Notes: generated by a model from the sequence alone, not told the origin. Positions 7,885 through 17,151 are shown, counted from the first letter of the stretch. The stretch: DNA of 64,000 bases from Allobosea sp. BK604 (GCF_004341515.1 NZ_SLZF01000009.1:62001-126000), one strand, 5' to 3'. Program-made: numbers and translations.

Positions 7885-8886
7885 ATGCGAGCATACCGTT
7901 TGAATGGAGCGACTGCGCCGTTGGCGCGCGTCGAGGAGGCGGATCCGCGACCGGGCCCGGGCGAGTTGCTGATCGACCTGAAGGCCGCGACCCTGAACTA
8001 TCGCGACACGATCGTGCGCGAGGCCCGCTATGGCGGCGAGCAGCGCGCCGACCTCATACCCCTGTCGGATGGCGCGGGAATCGTCGCGGCTGTCGGCGAA
8101 GGCGTCCCGCAAGAGCGGATCGGCGAGCGTGTCGCGATCGGCTTCATGCCGAGATGGATCGAAGGACCGTTCACCGCGGCCAAGCAGGCCGAAGCACTGG
8201 GCGGCGGTTTCGTCGACGGTGTCCTGGCCGAGCGGATCGTCGTCCCGGCCGGCGGCGTCGCGCGGCTGCCCGACGACTGGTCATTCGTGGAGGGCGCTGC
8301 CTATCCGTGCGCGGGCGTGACCGCGTGGAACTGCCTGTTCGGCGGTCGCGGCATCCGGGCGGGCGACACGGTGCTGGTCGAGGGCACGGGTGGTGTCTCC
8401 ACCTTCGCCTTGCAGCTTGCGCGAGCCGCCGGAGCCCGGGTCATCGTCACCTCGAGTTCCGACGACAAGCTCGCGCAGGCGCGCAAGCTGGGGGCCGAGA
8501 TCGGCATCAACTACCGCGACACGCCGGACTGGGGCGCCCGGGCGGCGCAGATCGCGGGAGGCGAAGGCGTGGACCATGTGGTGGAAGTCGGCGGCTCCGG
8601 GACGATCAACCAGGCGCTCCAGGCCGTACGCCCCGGCGGGGAAGTATCCCTGGTCGGCGTGCTCACCGGCTTCGGCGGGGACGTCAATACCGGCGCGATC
8701 CTGATGAAGGCCATCAATGTCCGTGGCGTCTATGTCGGATCCGTGTCCGACCTGTCCGCCGCGCTGCGATCCGGCATTCGCCCGGTCATCGACGAGGTCT
8801 TCCCGTTCGAGCGGGCAGACGAAGCCTTCGAGCGGCTGCGCAGCGGCCAGCATCGCGGGAAGGTCGCGATACAGATCGCGGCCTGA
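7885..8886 (+). CDS. zinc-independent NAD(P)-dependent alcohol dehydrogenase / quinone oxidoreductase-like MDR
   Basis: A 333-residue medium-chain dehydrogenase/reductase. The N-terminal GroES-like fold (1-130) contains LNYRDTIVREARYGG and VPLSDGAG-type elements but lacks the CxxD/GHE zinc ligands and the Cys cluster of zinc alcohol dehydrogenases. The Rossmann half has VEGTGGVSTFALQLARAAGARVIVTSS, the dinucleotide-binding motif. This matches the zinc-independent group related to quinone oxidoreductase. The substrate is probably an enone, quinone or aldehyde, which is inference. The gene is divergent from an HxlR regulator and is followed by a strong terminator, so it is a single-gene unit controlled from the shared gap. 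Confidence 0.88.
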   Translation: MRAYRLNGATAPLARVEEADPRPGPGELLIDLKAATLNYRDTIVREARYGGEQRADLIPLSDGAGIVAAVGEGVPQERIGERVAIGFMPRWIEGPFTAAKQAEALGGGFVDGVLAERIVVPAGGVARLPDDWSFVEGAAYPCAGVTAWNCLFGGRGIRAGDTVLVEGTGGVSTFALQLARAAGARVIVTSSSDDKLAQARKLGAEIGINYRDTPDWGARAAQIAGGEGVDHVVEVGGSGTINQALQAVRPGGEVSLVGVLTGFGGDVNTGAILMKAINVRGVYVGSVSDLSAALRSGIRPVIDEVFPFERADEAFERLRSGQHRGKVAIQIAA

Positions 8887-8893
8887 GAGATCT

Positions 8894-8926
8894 GGGTGCA
8901 GGGCGGCTTCGAGCCGCCCTGCACCC
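8894..8926 (+). terminator. hairpin after the MDR gene
   Basis: A perfect 15-bp stem (GGGTGCAGGGCGGCT / AGCCGCCCTGCACCC) with a 3-base loop starts eight bases after the stop codon. No T run follows. Confidence 0.7.
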
Positions 8927-9037
8927 GAGACGAATGCCTCCTGAAACCATGGTGTCGTTCGGCTAGGCTCGAATGACCATCCCCAAGGAAAATGGCGCCT
9001 TGCGGGGCCCTTTCTGTCGGCGTCGGCCCGCGGCCGC

Positions 9038-9160
9038 TCAGGCGAAGCGGAAGTCGTCCTGGGCGAGGCTGGCGAGCTGGACGCCCTTCAGCGTCAGCGA
9101 GGTCTCGGCACCGATCGTGAAGACGACGTCGCCGCCAAGTGGTCGGCCTTGCCCGCCGCG
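9038..9160 (-). pseudogene. C-terminal remnant of an RTX-type secreted protein
   Basis: Read on the minus strand, the last codons before the TGA at 9038 encode GGDVVFTIGAETSLTLKGVQ followed by LASLAQDDFRFA. This matches the extreme C-terminal end (type I secretion signal region) of haemolysin-type calcium-binding repeat proteins. Upstream of about 9160 the frame no longer resembles an RTX repeat and no start exists. It is therefore read as a leftover of a deleted gene, not a functional one. The remaining 8,937-9,336 holds nothing else I can support. Confidence 0.5.
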
Positions 9161-9336
9161 CGCTCTCGAATTGAGCTGGCAACATCAGGCCTACAAGGAG
9201 CTATCGGAGGGCCTGGCTGCCGCGCACCCAAGCCAAAAAGGGCCCTGAGACCATCATCGGCCAGCGCGGCTTGATCGCCGCCATCAGGTCCACCTGAAGG
9301 CCCGGGCGCGAGGTGCCGGCTCCTGGGCCGCCGAGT

Positions 9337-9442
9337 CTAGAGCATTTCCGCGTTTCTCCGAATCGCGAAAATTCTCTATCCCTTTGTGTTAACGCATTTT
9401 CTTCACGCGAACCGGAATCCACTTCGCTCGAAAATGCTCTAG
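9337..9442 (-). repeat. RIME-like intergenic repeat, copy 1
   Basis: A roughly 106-bp palindromic element bounded by CTAGAGCATTT and AAATGCTCTAG. On the minus strand it contains AGAGCATTTTCGAGCGAAGT, GGTTCGCGTGAAGAAAATGC and, near the far end, CGGAAATGCTCT. The same element occurs in the opposite orientation at 46,888. Such mosaic elements are widespread between genes in Hyphomicrobiales. Its end overlaps the stop codon of the small gene at 9439. Confidence 0.8.
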
Positions 9443-9618
9443 CGGAGTTTGGCGATACCGATACCGTCGAGTTTCGCGCGGTCCTTGATCGATTCTTCGC
9501 TGCGCGTCATCGCTTTCGCAATCGCCTTCAAGGCCATGCCCTTCCCAGCGAGCAGTTTCAGCTTCTGAAGCTCCTCGGAGGTCCAGGGTTGGCGGTGCCG
9601 TTCAAATCGCTCCGTCAC
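9439..9618 (-). CDS. small helix-turn-helix-like protein
   Basis: A 59-residue basic protein starting at a GTG at 9618, chosen because GCAGGAGCGGATT puts AGGAG six bases upstream. An ATG at 9690 would extend it by 24 residues with no such site. The core, WTSEELQKLKLLAGKGMAL, then KAIAKAMTRSEESIKDRAK, reads as a short helix-turn-helix or SANT-like unit of the type found in many small hypothetical proteins of Hyphomicrobiales. The stop codon lies within the RIME-like repeat. The function is unknown; nucleic-acid binding is inferred from the pattern. Confidence 0.65.
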   Translation of the reverse strand: MTERFERHRQPWTSEELQKLKLLAGKGMALKAIAKAMTRSEESIKDRAKLDGIGIAKLR

Positions 9619-9733
9619 AATCCGCTCCTGCTTTGCGCTCACGCTTGAGGCGCGATCTATAGCAGCAATAGCGATGACATTGACCGACATGTGGCGAGAT
9701 CACCCACCGGGTCCCGCCACGAGCAGCGGCCCC

Positions 9734-10627
9734 CTACCCGGCTCCATCGCGCGCGATATCGATAAAGGCGCGCAGTGCCGAGCTCACCTGTCGCTGGCGC
9801 GGATAATAGAGCACGAAGCTCGGCAGCGGCGGGCACCAATCCTCCAGCAGCCGGACCAGACGGCCGGAGGCCAGGAAGGGCAGAGCCGGCTGCTCGAATA
9901 CGAAGGCCGGCCCCACGCCGTCGAGCGCCGCGCGTAGCGCGAGCTCCTGCTCGCCGACCGTGAGCCGCCCGGCGACGTCGAGCATGAGCTCCTGCCCGTC
10001 CTTCTCGAATTCCCAGCGGAAGATTCGGCCATGGGTCAGGCGGTAGCGCACGCATTCATGCGCGAGCAGGTCGCGCGGATGTTCGATCGGCTCATGCGCC
10101 GCGATCCAGGCCGGCGTCGCCACCACCGCGAAACGGCAGGACGGCCCGAGCGGCACTGCGACCATGTCCTCCGGCACCGCGTCGGGATAGCGGATGCCGG
10201 CGTCGAAGCCGGCGCCGACCACGTCGATCAGTTCCATGTCCTCGACGATCTCGAGGCAGAGATCGGGATAGGCCGCCAGGAAACGGGCGACCACCGGGGC
10301 AATCACCATATGCGCCGCCACCAGTGAGGTATTGATCCTCACCGTCCCCGTCGGGGAGGCGCGGAAGAGGTTCATGGCCTCGACCGCCTCGTCGACATGG
10401 TGCAGCGCCGGCGCCAGCCGCTCCAGGAAATGCTGCCCCGCCTCGGTCAGCGCGACGCTGCGTGTCGTGCGGTTGAACAGCGTCACGCCCAGCCGCTCCT
10501 CCAGCCCGCGGATCGCATGGCTCACCGCCGAGGTCGACAGACCGGTCTCCTGCCCGGCGCGCTGGAAGCTCAGGTGCCGGGCGACGGCAGCGAAGACGGT
10601 CAGGTGCGAGAGGTTGGGCGCCGGCAC
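9734..10627 (-). CDS. LysR-family transcriptional regulator
   Basis: A 297-residue LysR regulator. The winged HTH occupies residues 5-65 (FAAVARHLSFQRAGQETGLSTSAVSHAIRGLEERLG, then LFNRTTRSVALTEAG). The effector domain begins near residue 90 (GTVRINTSLVAAHMVIAPVV). It belongs to the CrgA/AaeR-like group that often controls a divergent oxidoreductase. The start is a GTG at 10627, with GAGGAG twelve bases upstream; no ATG fits the conserved N terminus. The divergent neighbour is a zinc alcohol dehydrogenase gene that carries a nonsense codon, so this regulator's presumed target is probably inactive. Confidence 0.9.
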   Translation of the reverse strand: MPAPNLSHLTVFAAVARHLSFQRAGQETGLSTSAVSHAIRGLEERLGVTLFNRTTRSVALTEAGQHFLERLAPALHHVDEAVEAMNLFRASPTGTVRINTSLVAAHMVIAPVVARFLAAYPDLCLEIVEDMELIDVVGAGFDAGIRYPDAVPEDMVAVPLGPSCRFAVVATPAWIAAHEPIEHPRDLLAHECVRYRLTHGRIFRWEFEKDGQELMLDVAGRLTVGEQELALRAALDGVGPAFVFEQPALPFLASGRLVRLLEDWCPPLPSFVLYYPRQRQVSSALRAFIDIARDGAG

Positions 10628-10778
10628 GATTATTGAAATCTCCTCAACAACTCATGCCGGAAAAGCCTTTTGTCCGAAAGCGCCGGCACTCGTAATTATC
10701 CCGCTGTCCAGATCAATCGACGCGTTGCGGCCGGTCCCACCGGCGTCCTTCGCGCGTCACCATCCCGGAAACAATCCC

Positions 10779-11837
10779 ATGCTTCAGGTCCGCGGCTATG
10801 CCGCCCTTCAAGCCAATGCCCCGCTGACGCCTTTCAGCTTCCAGCGCCGCGAGGTCGGTCCGCATGATGTCCGGATCGAGATCCTCTATGCCGGCATCTG
10901 CCATTCCGACCTGCACCAGGCCCATGCCGACTGGGGCGCCGCGATCTTCCCGATGGTGCCGGGTCACTAGATCATCGGCCGCGTCGCCGCAATCGGCTCC
11001 CATGTCGTGAAGCTCAAGGTCGGCGACTATGCCGGTGTCGGCTGCATCGTCGATTCCTGCCTGCACTGCTCGGCCTGCGACGACGACCTCGAACAATATT
11101 GCGAGCACGGCCCGACCCTCACCTATAACGGCATGGAGTGCGACGGCGTCACGCCGACCTTTGGCGGCTATTCCGACCAGATCGTGGTCAAGGAGCATTT
11201 CGTCGTGAAGGTGCCGGAAACGCTCGACCTCAAGGGAGCCGCGCCGCTGCTCTGCGCGGGCATCACGACCTATTCGCCGCTGCGCCATTGGAAAGTCGGA
11301 GCGGGCGACAAGGTCGGCGTCATCGGTCTCGGAGGCCTCGGCCATATGGGCGTCAAGTTCGCCAAGGCGCTGGGCGCCCATGTGGTGATGATCACGACCT
11401 CTCCCGAGAAAGGGCGCGATGCGGCGCGGCTGGGGGCCGACGAGGTGCTGGTCTCGCGGGATGCGGAAGCGATGGCAAGGCACGCCGGAAGCTTCGATTT
11501 CCTGCTCAACACCATCCCGGTCGGCCACGACGTCAATCCCTATCTCGCGCTGCTGAAGCGCGACGCGACCATGTGCCTGGTCGGGGCGCTGGAGGAGCTG
11601 ACGCCGGCGGTCAACGGCGTCAATCTCATCATCGGCCGCAAGAGCATCGCCGGCTCGGCCATCGGCGGCATGGAAGAGACCCAGGAGATGATCGATTTCT
11701 GCGCGGAGCACGGCATCGTCTCGGATGTCGAGATCGTTTCGATCCAAGAGGTCAACGAGGCCTGGGAACGGCTGGCGAAGAACGACGTCAAGTACCGCTT
11801 CGTGATCGACATGAGCTCGCTCAAGGCGGCCGCCTGA
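10779..11837 (+). pseudogene. zinc-dependent alcohol dehydrogenase interrupted by one amber codon
   Basis: The full frame would encode a 352-residue medium-chain zinc alcohol dehydrogenase of the YahK/CAD type. It has the catalytic-zinc Cys in ICHSDLH, the structural-zinc cluster CIVDSCLHCSACDDDLEQYC near residue 90, and the cofactor motif GLGGLGHMG. The normal MVPGHEIIGRV motif here reads GH-stop-IIGRV: codon 64 is TAG (10,968-10,970) in place of a Glu codon next to the zinc-binding His. All else is intact and in frame. A restart at the ATG at 11007 would lack the catalytic Cys and His, so it should be inactive. A sequencing error or suppression cannot be excluded. Confidence 0.85.
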
Positions 11838-11910
11838 AGCACCGGCTCGGCCAGGAGCAATCCGCCATGGTCGCGCGGGCGCGCCGGGTTCCGGCTGCGC
11901 CCGCGCCAAT

Positions 11911-12684
11911 TCAATCCTCGACCGGCACGGTGTAGTTCAGGATCAGCCGCCCGCCATCGGGATAGATCGTCTGGCCGACGATATAGGAGGCATCGTCGCT
12001 GGCGAGGAAGGAGGCGACGCTCGCCACTTCCGAGGGCTCGCCGCAGCGTCCGATCGGCGTGCGCGAGAGCACGGCCCGGCGCTGGGCGTCGTTCGCCATG
12101 ACGGCCTTGGCCAGATCGGTGAGGATCGTGCCCGGGCCGATCGCGTTGACCCGGATGCCGTGACGGATCAGCGACACCGCCATCACCGCGGTCAATTGCT
12201 TGATGCCGCCCTTCGACACGGCGTAGCCGACCGAGTTCGGGATCGCCAGGATCGCGTTGATCGACGACATGTTGATGATCGAGCCGCCGCGCTTCTGCGC
12301 GATCATCGCTCTCGCGACGGCCTGGCCGAGCAGGAACGGCGCCTTCAGGTTGATCCGCTGGATGCGGTCGAAGACATCCTCGGGAAAATCGACGAACTCG
12401 GCCTGGTGGATGATGCCGGCATTGTTGATCAGGACATCGACGCCGCCGAATTCAGCCGATGCCTTGTCGACGATCTCCTTCGCCATGGCCGGCGACACCT
12501 CGGCGAGATCGCCAGCCCACCAGGAGGCGCGCTCGCCAAGACGCTCCGCCTGGTGCTTCGCCTCGTCGGCGAGAATATCCACGAGCAGCACATTGGCGCC
12601 GTCGGCATGAAAGCGCTCGGCGCAGGCCAGGCCCAGCCCCTGCGCGGCTCCCGTCACGATGACCGTCTTGTCTCGATGCTTCAT
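11911..12684 (-). CDS. SDR-family oxidoreductase
   Basis: A 257-residue classical short-chain dehydrogenase/reductase. It has the cofactor motif TGAAQGLGLA (residues 11-20), an acidic residue at the end of the second strand (LLVD) pointing to NAD(H), the NNAG motif (about 87-90), catalytic Ser in NMSSINA, and YAVSK for the catalytic Tyr and Lys. The C-terminal end has the usual YIVGQTIYPDGG. The substrate is unknown; relatives oxidise sugars, polyols or secondary alcohols. It converges with the broken alcohol dehydrogenase and has no co-transcribed neighbour. Confidence 0.9.
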   Translation of the reverse strand: MKHRDKTVIVTGAAQGLGLACAERFHADGANVLLVDILADEAKHQAERLGERASWWAGDLAEVSPAMAKEIVDKASAEFGGVDVLINNAGIIHQAEFVDFPEDVFDRIQRINLKAPFLLGQAVARAMIAQKRGGSIINMSSINAILAIPNSVGYAVSKGGIKQLTAVMAVSLIRHGIRVNAIGPGTILTDLAKAVMANDAQRRAVLSRTPIGRCGEPSEVASVASFLASDDASYIVGQTIYPDGGRLILNYTVPVED

Positions 12685-13044
12685 GCAATGCCTCGCTTGC
12701 GCGCCAGCACATCATCGTGCCGCGCAACCTCACGTCAAACCGGGAACGCTGTATCGGACTGGTTATAGCGCCGGTCCGCCCAAGCCTCCCACTCGGGATC
12801 GGCATGGGCGAGCTGCCGCCTGCGGGGCTTGTGCGAGATCAGTCGTAGCGGGGTGAAGGGTGGCGGCAGCCACGAATCCGGGACGTGTCAACCAGGCGAT
12901 CGTGGATCGGGCCGTTGCCGTCCGGGATAAGCTCTGCAATTGGGGTCGAGCGGAGGTTCGGGCGCGCCGCTCGGCCAATCCGCCCCCCGCCAGGGGCGGA
13001 ACCTGGGCGTCGGCCGCAAAGCCGACATTGGCCGGTGAATTCCC
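12685..13044. other. intergenic, no gene recognised
   Basis: About 360 bases between two minus-strand genes. Short open frames exist on both strands but show no family features. It holds the promoter of the SDR gene; nothing else is supported. Confidence 0.4.
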
Positions 13045-14076
13045 CTAGCGGACCGGCGCCGCATTCTGGCGCAGGGAACGCGGCGTTTCCCCGAACGCCG
13101 CTTTGAAATCGCGCGAGAGATGGGCGCTGTCGGCGAAGCCGGCGCCCATGGCGACGTCGGTGAGCGAGCGCTTGCTGTTGAGGATCAGCCAGCGTGCATA
13201 TTCGAGCCGGAGCTTGCGCTGGAAGGCCGCGGGACTCTGGCCCAGCGAGGCGCCGAACAAGCGCTCGAGCTGGCGCGGGCTGACACCGACATAGCGCGCG
13301 ACCGCAGCGATCGGCGGGGGATTGTCGAGCCGCTGTTCGATGAAATGCGTCGCCTGCTGCACGCGGACATCCAGGTTCGGGCCGAGCGCGGCGTAGAAAT
13401 GCGGTTGCGTCATCTCGGCCGGGCGCATGTCCTGCAGCATCATGTGCCGCATCGCCTGCTGGGCCTTGTCGCGGCCGCAATGGCGGGCAACCAGATAGAG
13501 TCCGAGGTCGATCGCCGCGGTCGAGCCGGCGCAGGTGATCAGATCGCCCTCGTCGATGAAGAGGCGCTCGACCCCTGCCGAGACCTTGGGAAAGCGCTCC
13601 TTGAAGGCGTCGAGCACATTCCAGTGCACGCAGACCCGGCGTGGGCCGACGAGGCCGGCGCGGGCGATGGCGAAGGTGCCGGTGCAGATGCCGAGCAGCC
13701 GCACGCCTGATGTCGCAGCCCGGCGCAGATAGCCCAGCAGGCTCTCGGGCAAGGCGTCGTTGAGATAGTCATTGCCGCCGCAGACCGCGACATAGTCGAA
13801 GCCGGCAGGGTCGAGCAGGCCTGCATTCGGGGTGACCGAGACGCCGCAGCTCGAACGCCGGGGCTCGCCATCGAGGCTCATCACGGTCCAGCTCGCATGA
13901 AGCTGGCGGCTGCGTCCGCCATGGTCCGCCGCCAGCCGCAGCACGTCGATCAGACCTGAGAAGGCGGCGAGCGTGAACTGGTCGAGCAGCAGGAAACCGA
14001 TCCGCAGCCGCGACACGGGGACGGGCGCGGACTGTGGCCGCTCGCTGGCCGGTTGGACGAGTTCGATGATGCTCAT
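13045..14076 (-). CDS. GlxA-family transcriptional regulator (DJ-1/PfpI + AraC HTH)
   Basis: A 343-residue regulator with two domains. Residues 20-190 are a DJ-1/PfpI-like amidotransferase fold, including the nucleophile-elbow sequence LLGICTGTFAIARAGLV with Cys in place. Residues 225-335 are an AraC double HTH (IAAVARYVGVSPRQLERLFG ... LTDVAMGAGFADSAHLSRDF). GlxA-type regulators typically control uptake and breakdown of amines, betaines and amino acids. It is divergent from the polyamine-type ABC operon and proline-racemase-like gene, its likely targets. The ATG at 14076 is preferred to a TTG five codons upstream. The domain call is secure; the target is inferred from position. Confidence 0.9.
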   Translation of the reverse strand: MSIIELVQPASERPQSAPVPVSRLRIGFLLLDQFTLAAFSGLIDVLRLAADHGGRSRQLHASWTVMSLDGEPRRSSCGVSVTPNAGLLDPAGFDYVAVCGGNDYLNDALPESLLGYLRRAATSGVRLLGICTGTFAIARAGLVGPRRVCVHWNVLDAFKERFPKVSAGVERLFIDEGDLITCAGSTAAIDLGLYLVARHCGRDKAQQAMRHMMLQDMRPAEMTQPHFYAALGPNLDVRVQQATHFIEQRLDNPPPIAAVARYVGVSPRQLERLFGASLGQSPAAFQRKLRLEYARWLILNSKRSLTDVAMGAGFADSAHLSRDFKAAFGETPRSLRQNAAPVR

Positions 14077-14183
14077 GTCGCGATTATTCAAATTTTGGGC
14101 CGGCGCATTCTAGTGCCTTTTGCGGCCTGCGCGCCAACATGTCCCGACAGAAGCGCGAAGACGCTGAGCAGAGGAGAACGACG

Positions 14184-15227
14184 ATGACCCCGACCGTCCG
14201 GCTGGCCACGGCCATGCTCGCCACCACCTTGCTGCCCGCCTCGGCCCTGGCGCAGCAGCCCTCGTCGATCACGGTCGCCTGGTACGGCGGCAACTGGGGC
14301 GACGCCTTCAAGGCGTGCGTCGCCGAGCCCTTCACCAAGGCGACCGGCATCGCCGTCAATGCCGAGATCGGAACCTCGACCGTCACCCTGGCGAAGCTGC
14401 AGCAGCAGAAGGCGGCCCCGACCATCGACGTCGCCTGGATGGATGGCGGGATCAGCGAGCTCGCGCTGGCCGCCGAGGTGACCGACAATCTCGACCCGGC
14501 GGCGATCCCCAATCTCGCCAACACCCTGCCGGAGGCGATCTACAAGAGCGGCGCGACGACCTATGCGGTCGGCACCGGCTATTATTCGCTCGGGTTGACC
14601 TACAACACCCAGAAGGTCAAGGCGGTCCCGACCTCCTGGAACGATCTCTGGAAGCCGGAATTCGAGGACGCCGTCACCATCCCCTCGCCGGCGAATTCCT
14701 CCGGCGTCCCCTTCGTGATGTTCCTGTCGAAGATCTGGGGCCATCCGGCCAGCGATCTCGCCCCGACCTTCAAGAAGATCAAGGAGCTGAAGGCGGCGCT
14801 GTTCTTCGATTCCTCGGGCGCCGCCACCAACGCCTATCAGAGCGGCGAGGCGATCATCGGCGCGCATTTCAACGTCGGCGCCTGGGACCTCGCCGACAAG
14901 GGCCTGCCGATCGGGTTCGTCGTGCCGAAGGAAGGCGCCTGGGCGACCGATGCCCGCCTGCATCTGGTCAAGGGCACGCCGAAGAAGGACGCGGCCGTGA
15001 AGTTCATCAACCAGGCGCTGACGCCGGAAGCGTCCGGCTGCCTGGCGGAAAAGCTCTATCTCGGCCCCTCCGTGAAGAACGTCACGGTCAAGCCCGAGAC
15101 TGCCCGCAAGCTGCCCTGGGGCGAGACCGGCTCGGTCAAGAACCTGCAACTGTTCGATTGGGCCGAGATCAATGGCCTGCGCTCGCGCGTGGTAGACGAC
15201 TGGAACCGCCAGATCGCCCGCAAGTGA
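14184..15227 (+). CDS. ABC transporter substrate-binding protein, polyamine (PotD) type
   Basis: A 347-residue periplasmic binding protein, first gene of an importer operon. Residues 1-24 are a Sec signal peptide (ASALAQ). The mature start ITVAWYGGNWGDAFKACVAEPF and the later SWNDLWKPEF and AYQSGEAIIGAHFNVGAWDLADKGLPIGFVVPKEGA match spermidine/putrescine-type and related amine-binding proteins. The ligand cannot be read from sequence; linked genes suggest an amino-acid-like amine such as a hydroxyproline or betaine. The ATG at 14184 follows GAGGAGAACGACG; the frame upstream to 14139 is not used. The genes at 15259, 16317, 17152 and 17976 follow closely on the same strand. Confidence 0.9.
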   Translation: MTPTVRLATAMLATTLLPASALAQQPSSITVAWYGGNWGDAFKACVAEPFTKATGIAVNAEIGTSTVTLAKLQQQKAAPTIDVAWMDGGISELALAAEVTDNLDPAAIPNLANTLPEAIYKSGATTYAVGTGYYSLGLTYNTQKVKAVPTSWNDLWKPEFEDAVTIPSPANSSGVPFVMFLSKIWGHPASDLAPTFKKIKELKAALFFDSSGAATNAYQSGEAIIGAHFNVGAWDLADKGLPIGFVVPKEGAWATDARLHLVKGTPKKDAAVKFINQALTPEASGCLAEKLYLGPSVKNVTVKPETARKLPWGETGSVKNLQLFDWAEINGLRSRVVDDWNRQIARK

Positions 15228-15258
15228 GCGAACCGGTCAGAGCATCGCGAGCCGCAGC

Positions 15259-16317
15259 ATGAGCGCCCCCATCCTCGCCATAGACGGCCTGTCCAAGCAT
15301 TTCGGCGGACAGCCGGCGCTGACGGCGATCGAGCTCGCCGTCGAGCAGGGCGAGTTCATCGCGCTGCTCGGGCCCTCGGGCTGCGGCAAGACCACGCTGC
15401 TGCGTTGCATCGCCGGCTTCCTGAGCCCCGAGGCCGGCACGATCCGGCTGGCGGGCGAAGACGTGACGCGGCTGCCGCCCTATCGGCGCCCGCTCAACAC
15501 GGTGTTCCAGAACTACGCGCTGTTCCCGCATATGAGCGTCGCCGACAACGTCGCCTATGGGCCGTGCCGGCAAGGCACGCCGAAGGGCCAGGCGGCGAAG
15601 CGGGCGGCCGAGGCGCTGGAGCTCGTCGGCCTCGCCGGCTTCGGCGAGCGCCTGCCGGCGCAGCTTTCGGGCGGCCAGCAGCAGCGCGTGGCGCTGGCGC
15701 GGGCCATCGTCAACCGGCCGCAATTGCTGCTGCTCGACGAGCCGCTCAGCGCGCTCGACCTGAAGCTGCGCAAGAAGGTCCAGGGCGAGCTCAAGCAGAT
15801 CCAGCACCGGCTCGGCATCGCCTTCCTGTTCGTCACGCACGACCAGGAGGAGGCGATGACGATGGCCGACCGGATCGTCTTGATGAATCGCGGCCGCATC
15901 GAGCAGATCGGCCGTGGCCAGGACATCTATGCCCGCCCGGCGACCCGCTTCGCCGCCGATTTCATCGGCGATGCCAATCTGCTCGCGGCCGAACGGCGCG
16001 GCGACGGCAGCGTCTCGCTGCTCGACGGCGCGATCATCCTGCCTGCTTCGGATGAACAGCAAGGCGCGTTCACCGGCGTGCTGCGGCCGGAGGATATCCT
16101 CGTCGGGACCGAGCCCGCCGCCGGGCGCCTCGCCCTGCCGGCCGTCGTTTCAGAGATCGTCCATGTCGGCAGCCATGCCTCGGTGGCACTGACTGTCGGT
16201 GCCACCACCCTGACGGCCCGTCTCGCCCCGTCCGCACTGGCCGGACTGACTACCAGCCAGCCCGTCTTCGCCAATATCCGCCTCGCCGACCTCAGTCTCG
16301 TGCCGGGGGATGCGTGA
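15259..16317 (+). CDS. ABC transporter ATP-binding protein, PotA type
   Basis: A 352-residue cytoplasmic ATPase. Walker [10 protein letters not shown] at about residues 38-46, Q-loop [11 protein letters not shown], signature LSGGQQQR, Walker [13 protein letters not shown] and H-loop FVTHDQEEA are all intact. Residues 240-352 form a TOBE-like regulatory domain ([11 protein letters not shown]), as in PotA, CysA and MalK relatives. It energises the importer formed with the binding protein upstream and the two permeases downstream. The stop codon shares one base with the ATG of the next gene (TGATG), indicating translational coupling. Confidence 0.93.
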   Translation: MSAPILAIDGLSKHFGGQPALTAIELAVEQGEFIALLGPSGCGKTTLLRCIAGFLSPEAGTIRLAGEDVTRLPPYRRPLNTVFQNYALFPHMSVADNVAYGPCRQGTPKGQAAKRAAEALELVGLAGFGERLPAQLSGGQQQRVALARAIVNRPQLLLLDEPLSALDLKLRKKVQGELKQIQHRLGIAFLFVTHDQEEAMTMADRIVLMNRGRIEQIGRGQDIYARPATRFAADFIGDANLLAAERRGDGSVSLLDGAIILPASDEQQGAFTGVLRPEDILVGTEPAAGRLALPAVVSEIVHVGSHASVALTVGATTLTARLAPSALAGLTTSQPVFANIRLADLSLVPGDA

Positions 16318-17150
16318 TGAGCGGAACGCTGCGCCCGGTCCTGCTGCTCTGCGCCCTGCCGGCGGCCTTCTTCGTCGCCTTCTTCCTGGCGCCGATGGCG
16401 GTCGTCCTGATCGCGAGCCTGACGACGCCGGCGGGCCAGCCGACCTTCGCGCATTATCTGCGCATCCTCGCCGACGCCTATCACTGGGACGTGCTCTGGG
16501 TGACCTTCCGGATCGGCGCGCGGACCACGCTCGTCTGCGTGCTCATCGGCTATCCGCTCGCGTGGTATCTCGTCCGCATCGTCAAATGGCGACCCTGGCG
16601 CCGGTTCTGCGTGATCCTCCTGGTCGTGCCGCTGTTCACCAGCAACATCGTCCGTTCCTTCGGCTGGATGGTGCTGCTCGGTCGCAACGGCCTCGTCAAT
16701 GACGGGTTGATCGGGCTCGGCCTGATCGAACGGCCGATGCGCTTCCTCGGCACCGAGCTCGGCATCCTGATCGGCCTCGTCTACATCCTGCTGCCCTTCA
16801 TCGTGCTCGCCGTCGGCAATGCGCTCGCCAAGGTCGATCCGGCTCTGGAGGACGCCTCCGCCGATCTCGGCGCGACGCCGGCCGGCACGTTCCGCACGAT
16901 CATCTTCCCGCTCAGCCTGCCCGGCCTGATGGCCGGCGCGGTGATGGTCTTCATGCTGGCCGTCAGCGCCTATGTGACGCCGGCACTGCTCAGCGGCGGG
17001 CGGATCACCGTCTTCTCGATGCTGATCTTCCAGCAATACAGCTCGGTCTTCGATTTCAACTATGGCGGCGCCCTCAGCATCACCATGCTGGTGCTGACGC
17101 TGGCGCTCGTCGCCATCGCCGGGCGCCTCAGTGAGCCGAGGAGGGCCTGA
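16317..17150 (+). CDS. ABC transporter permease, PotB type
   Basis: A 277-residue inner membrane permease with six predicted transmembrane segments. The cytoplasmic EAA loop is present as LEDASADLGATPAGTFRTIIFPLSLPG (about residues 178-204), the contact point for the ATPase. The ATG at 16317 is used; the GTG directly before it lies inside the previous gene's end. One base separates its stop from the next permease start, so the two are co-translated partners of the heterodimeric channel. Confidence 0.92.
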   Translation: MSGTLRPVLLLCALPAAFFVAFFLAPMAVVLIASLTTPAGQPTFAHYLRILADAYHWDVLWVTFRIGARTTLVCVLIGYPLAWYLVRIVKWRPWRRFCVILLVVPLFTSNIVRSFGWMVLLGRNGLVNDGLIGLGLIERPMRFLGTELGILIGLVYILLPFIVLAVGNALAKVDPALEDASADLGATPAGTFRTIIFPLSLPGLMAGAVMVFMLAVSAYVTPALLSGGRITVFSMLIFQQYSSVFDFNYGGALSITMLVLTLALVAIAGRLSEPRRA

Positions 17151-17151
17151 G

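Noticed and set aside
8973-9248. 91-residue plus-strand frame downstream of the MDR gene
   Set aside because: It runs antisense to the RTX-type remnant and has no protein-like features or start signal.
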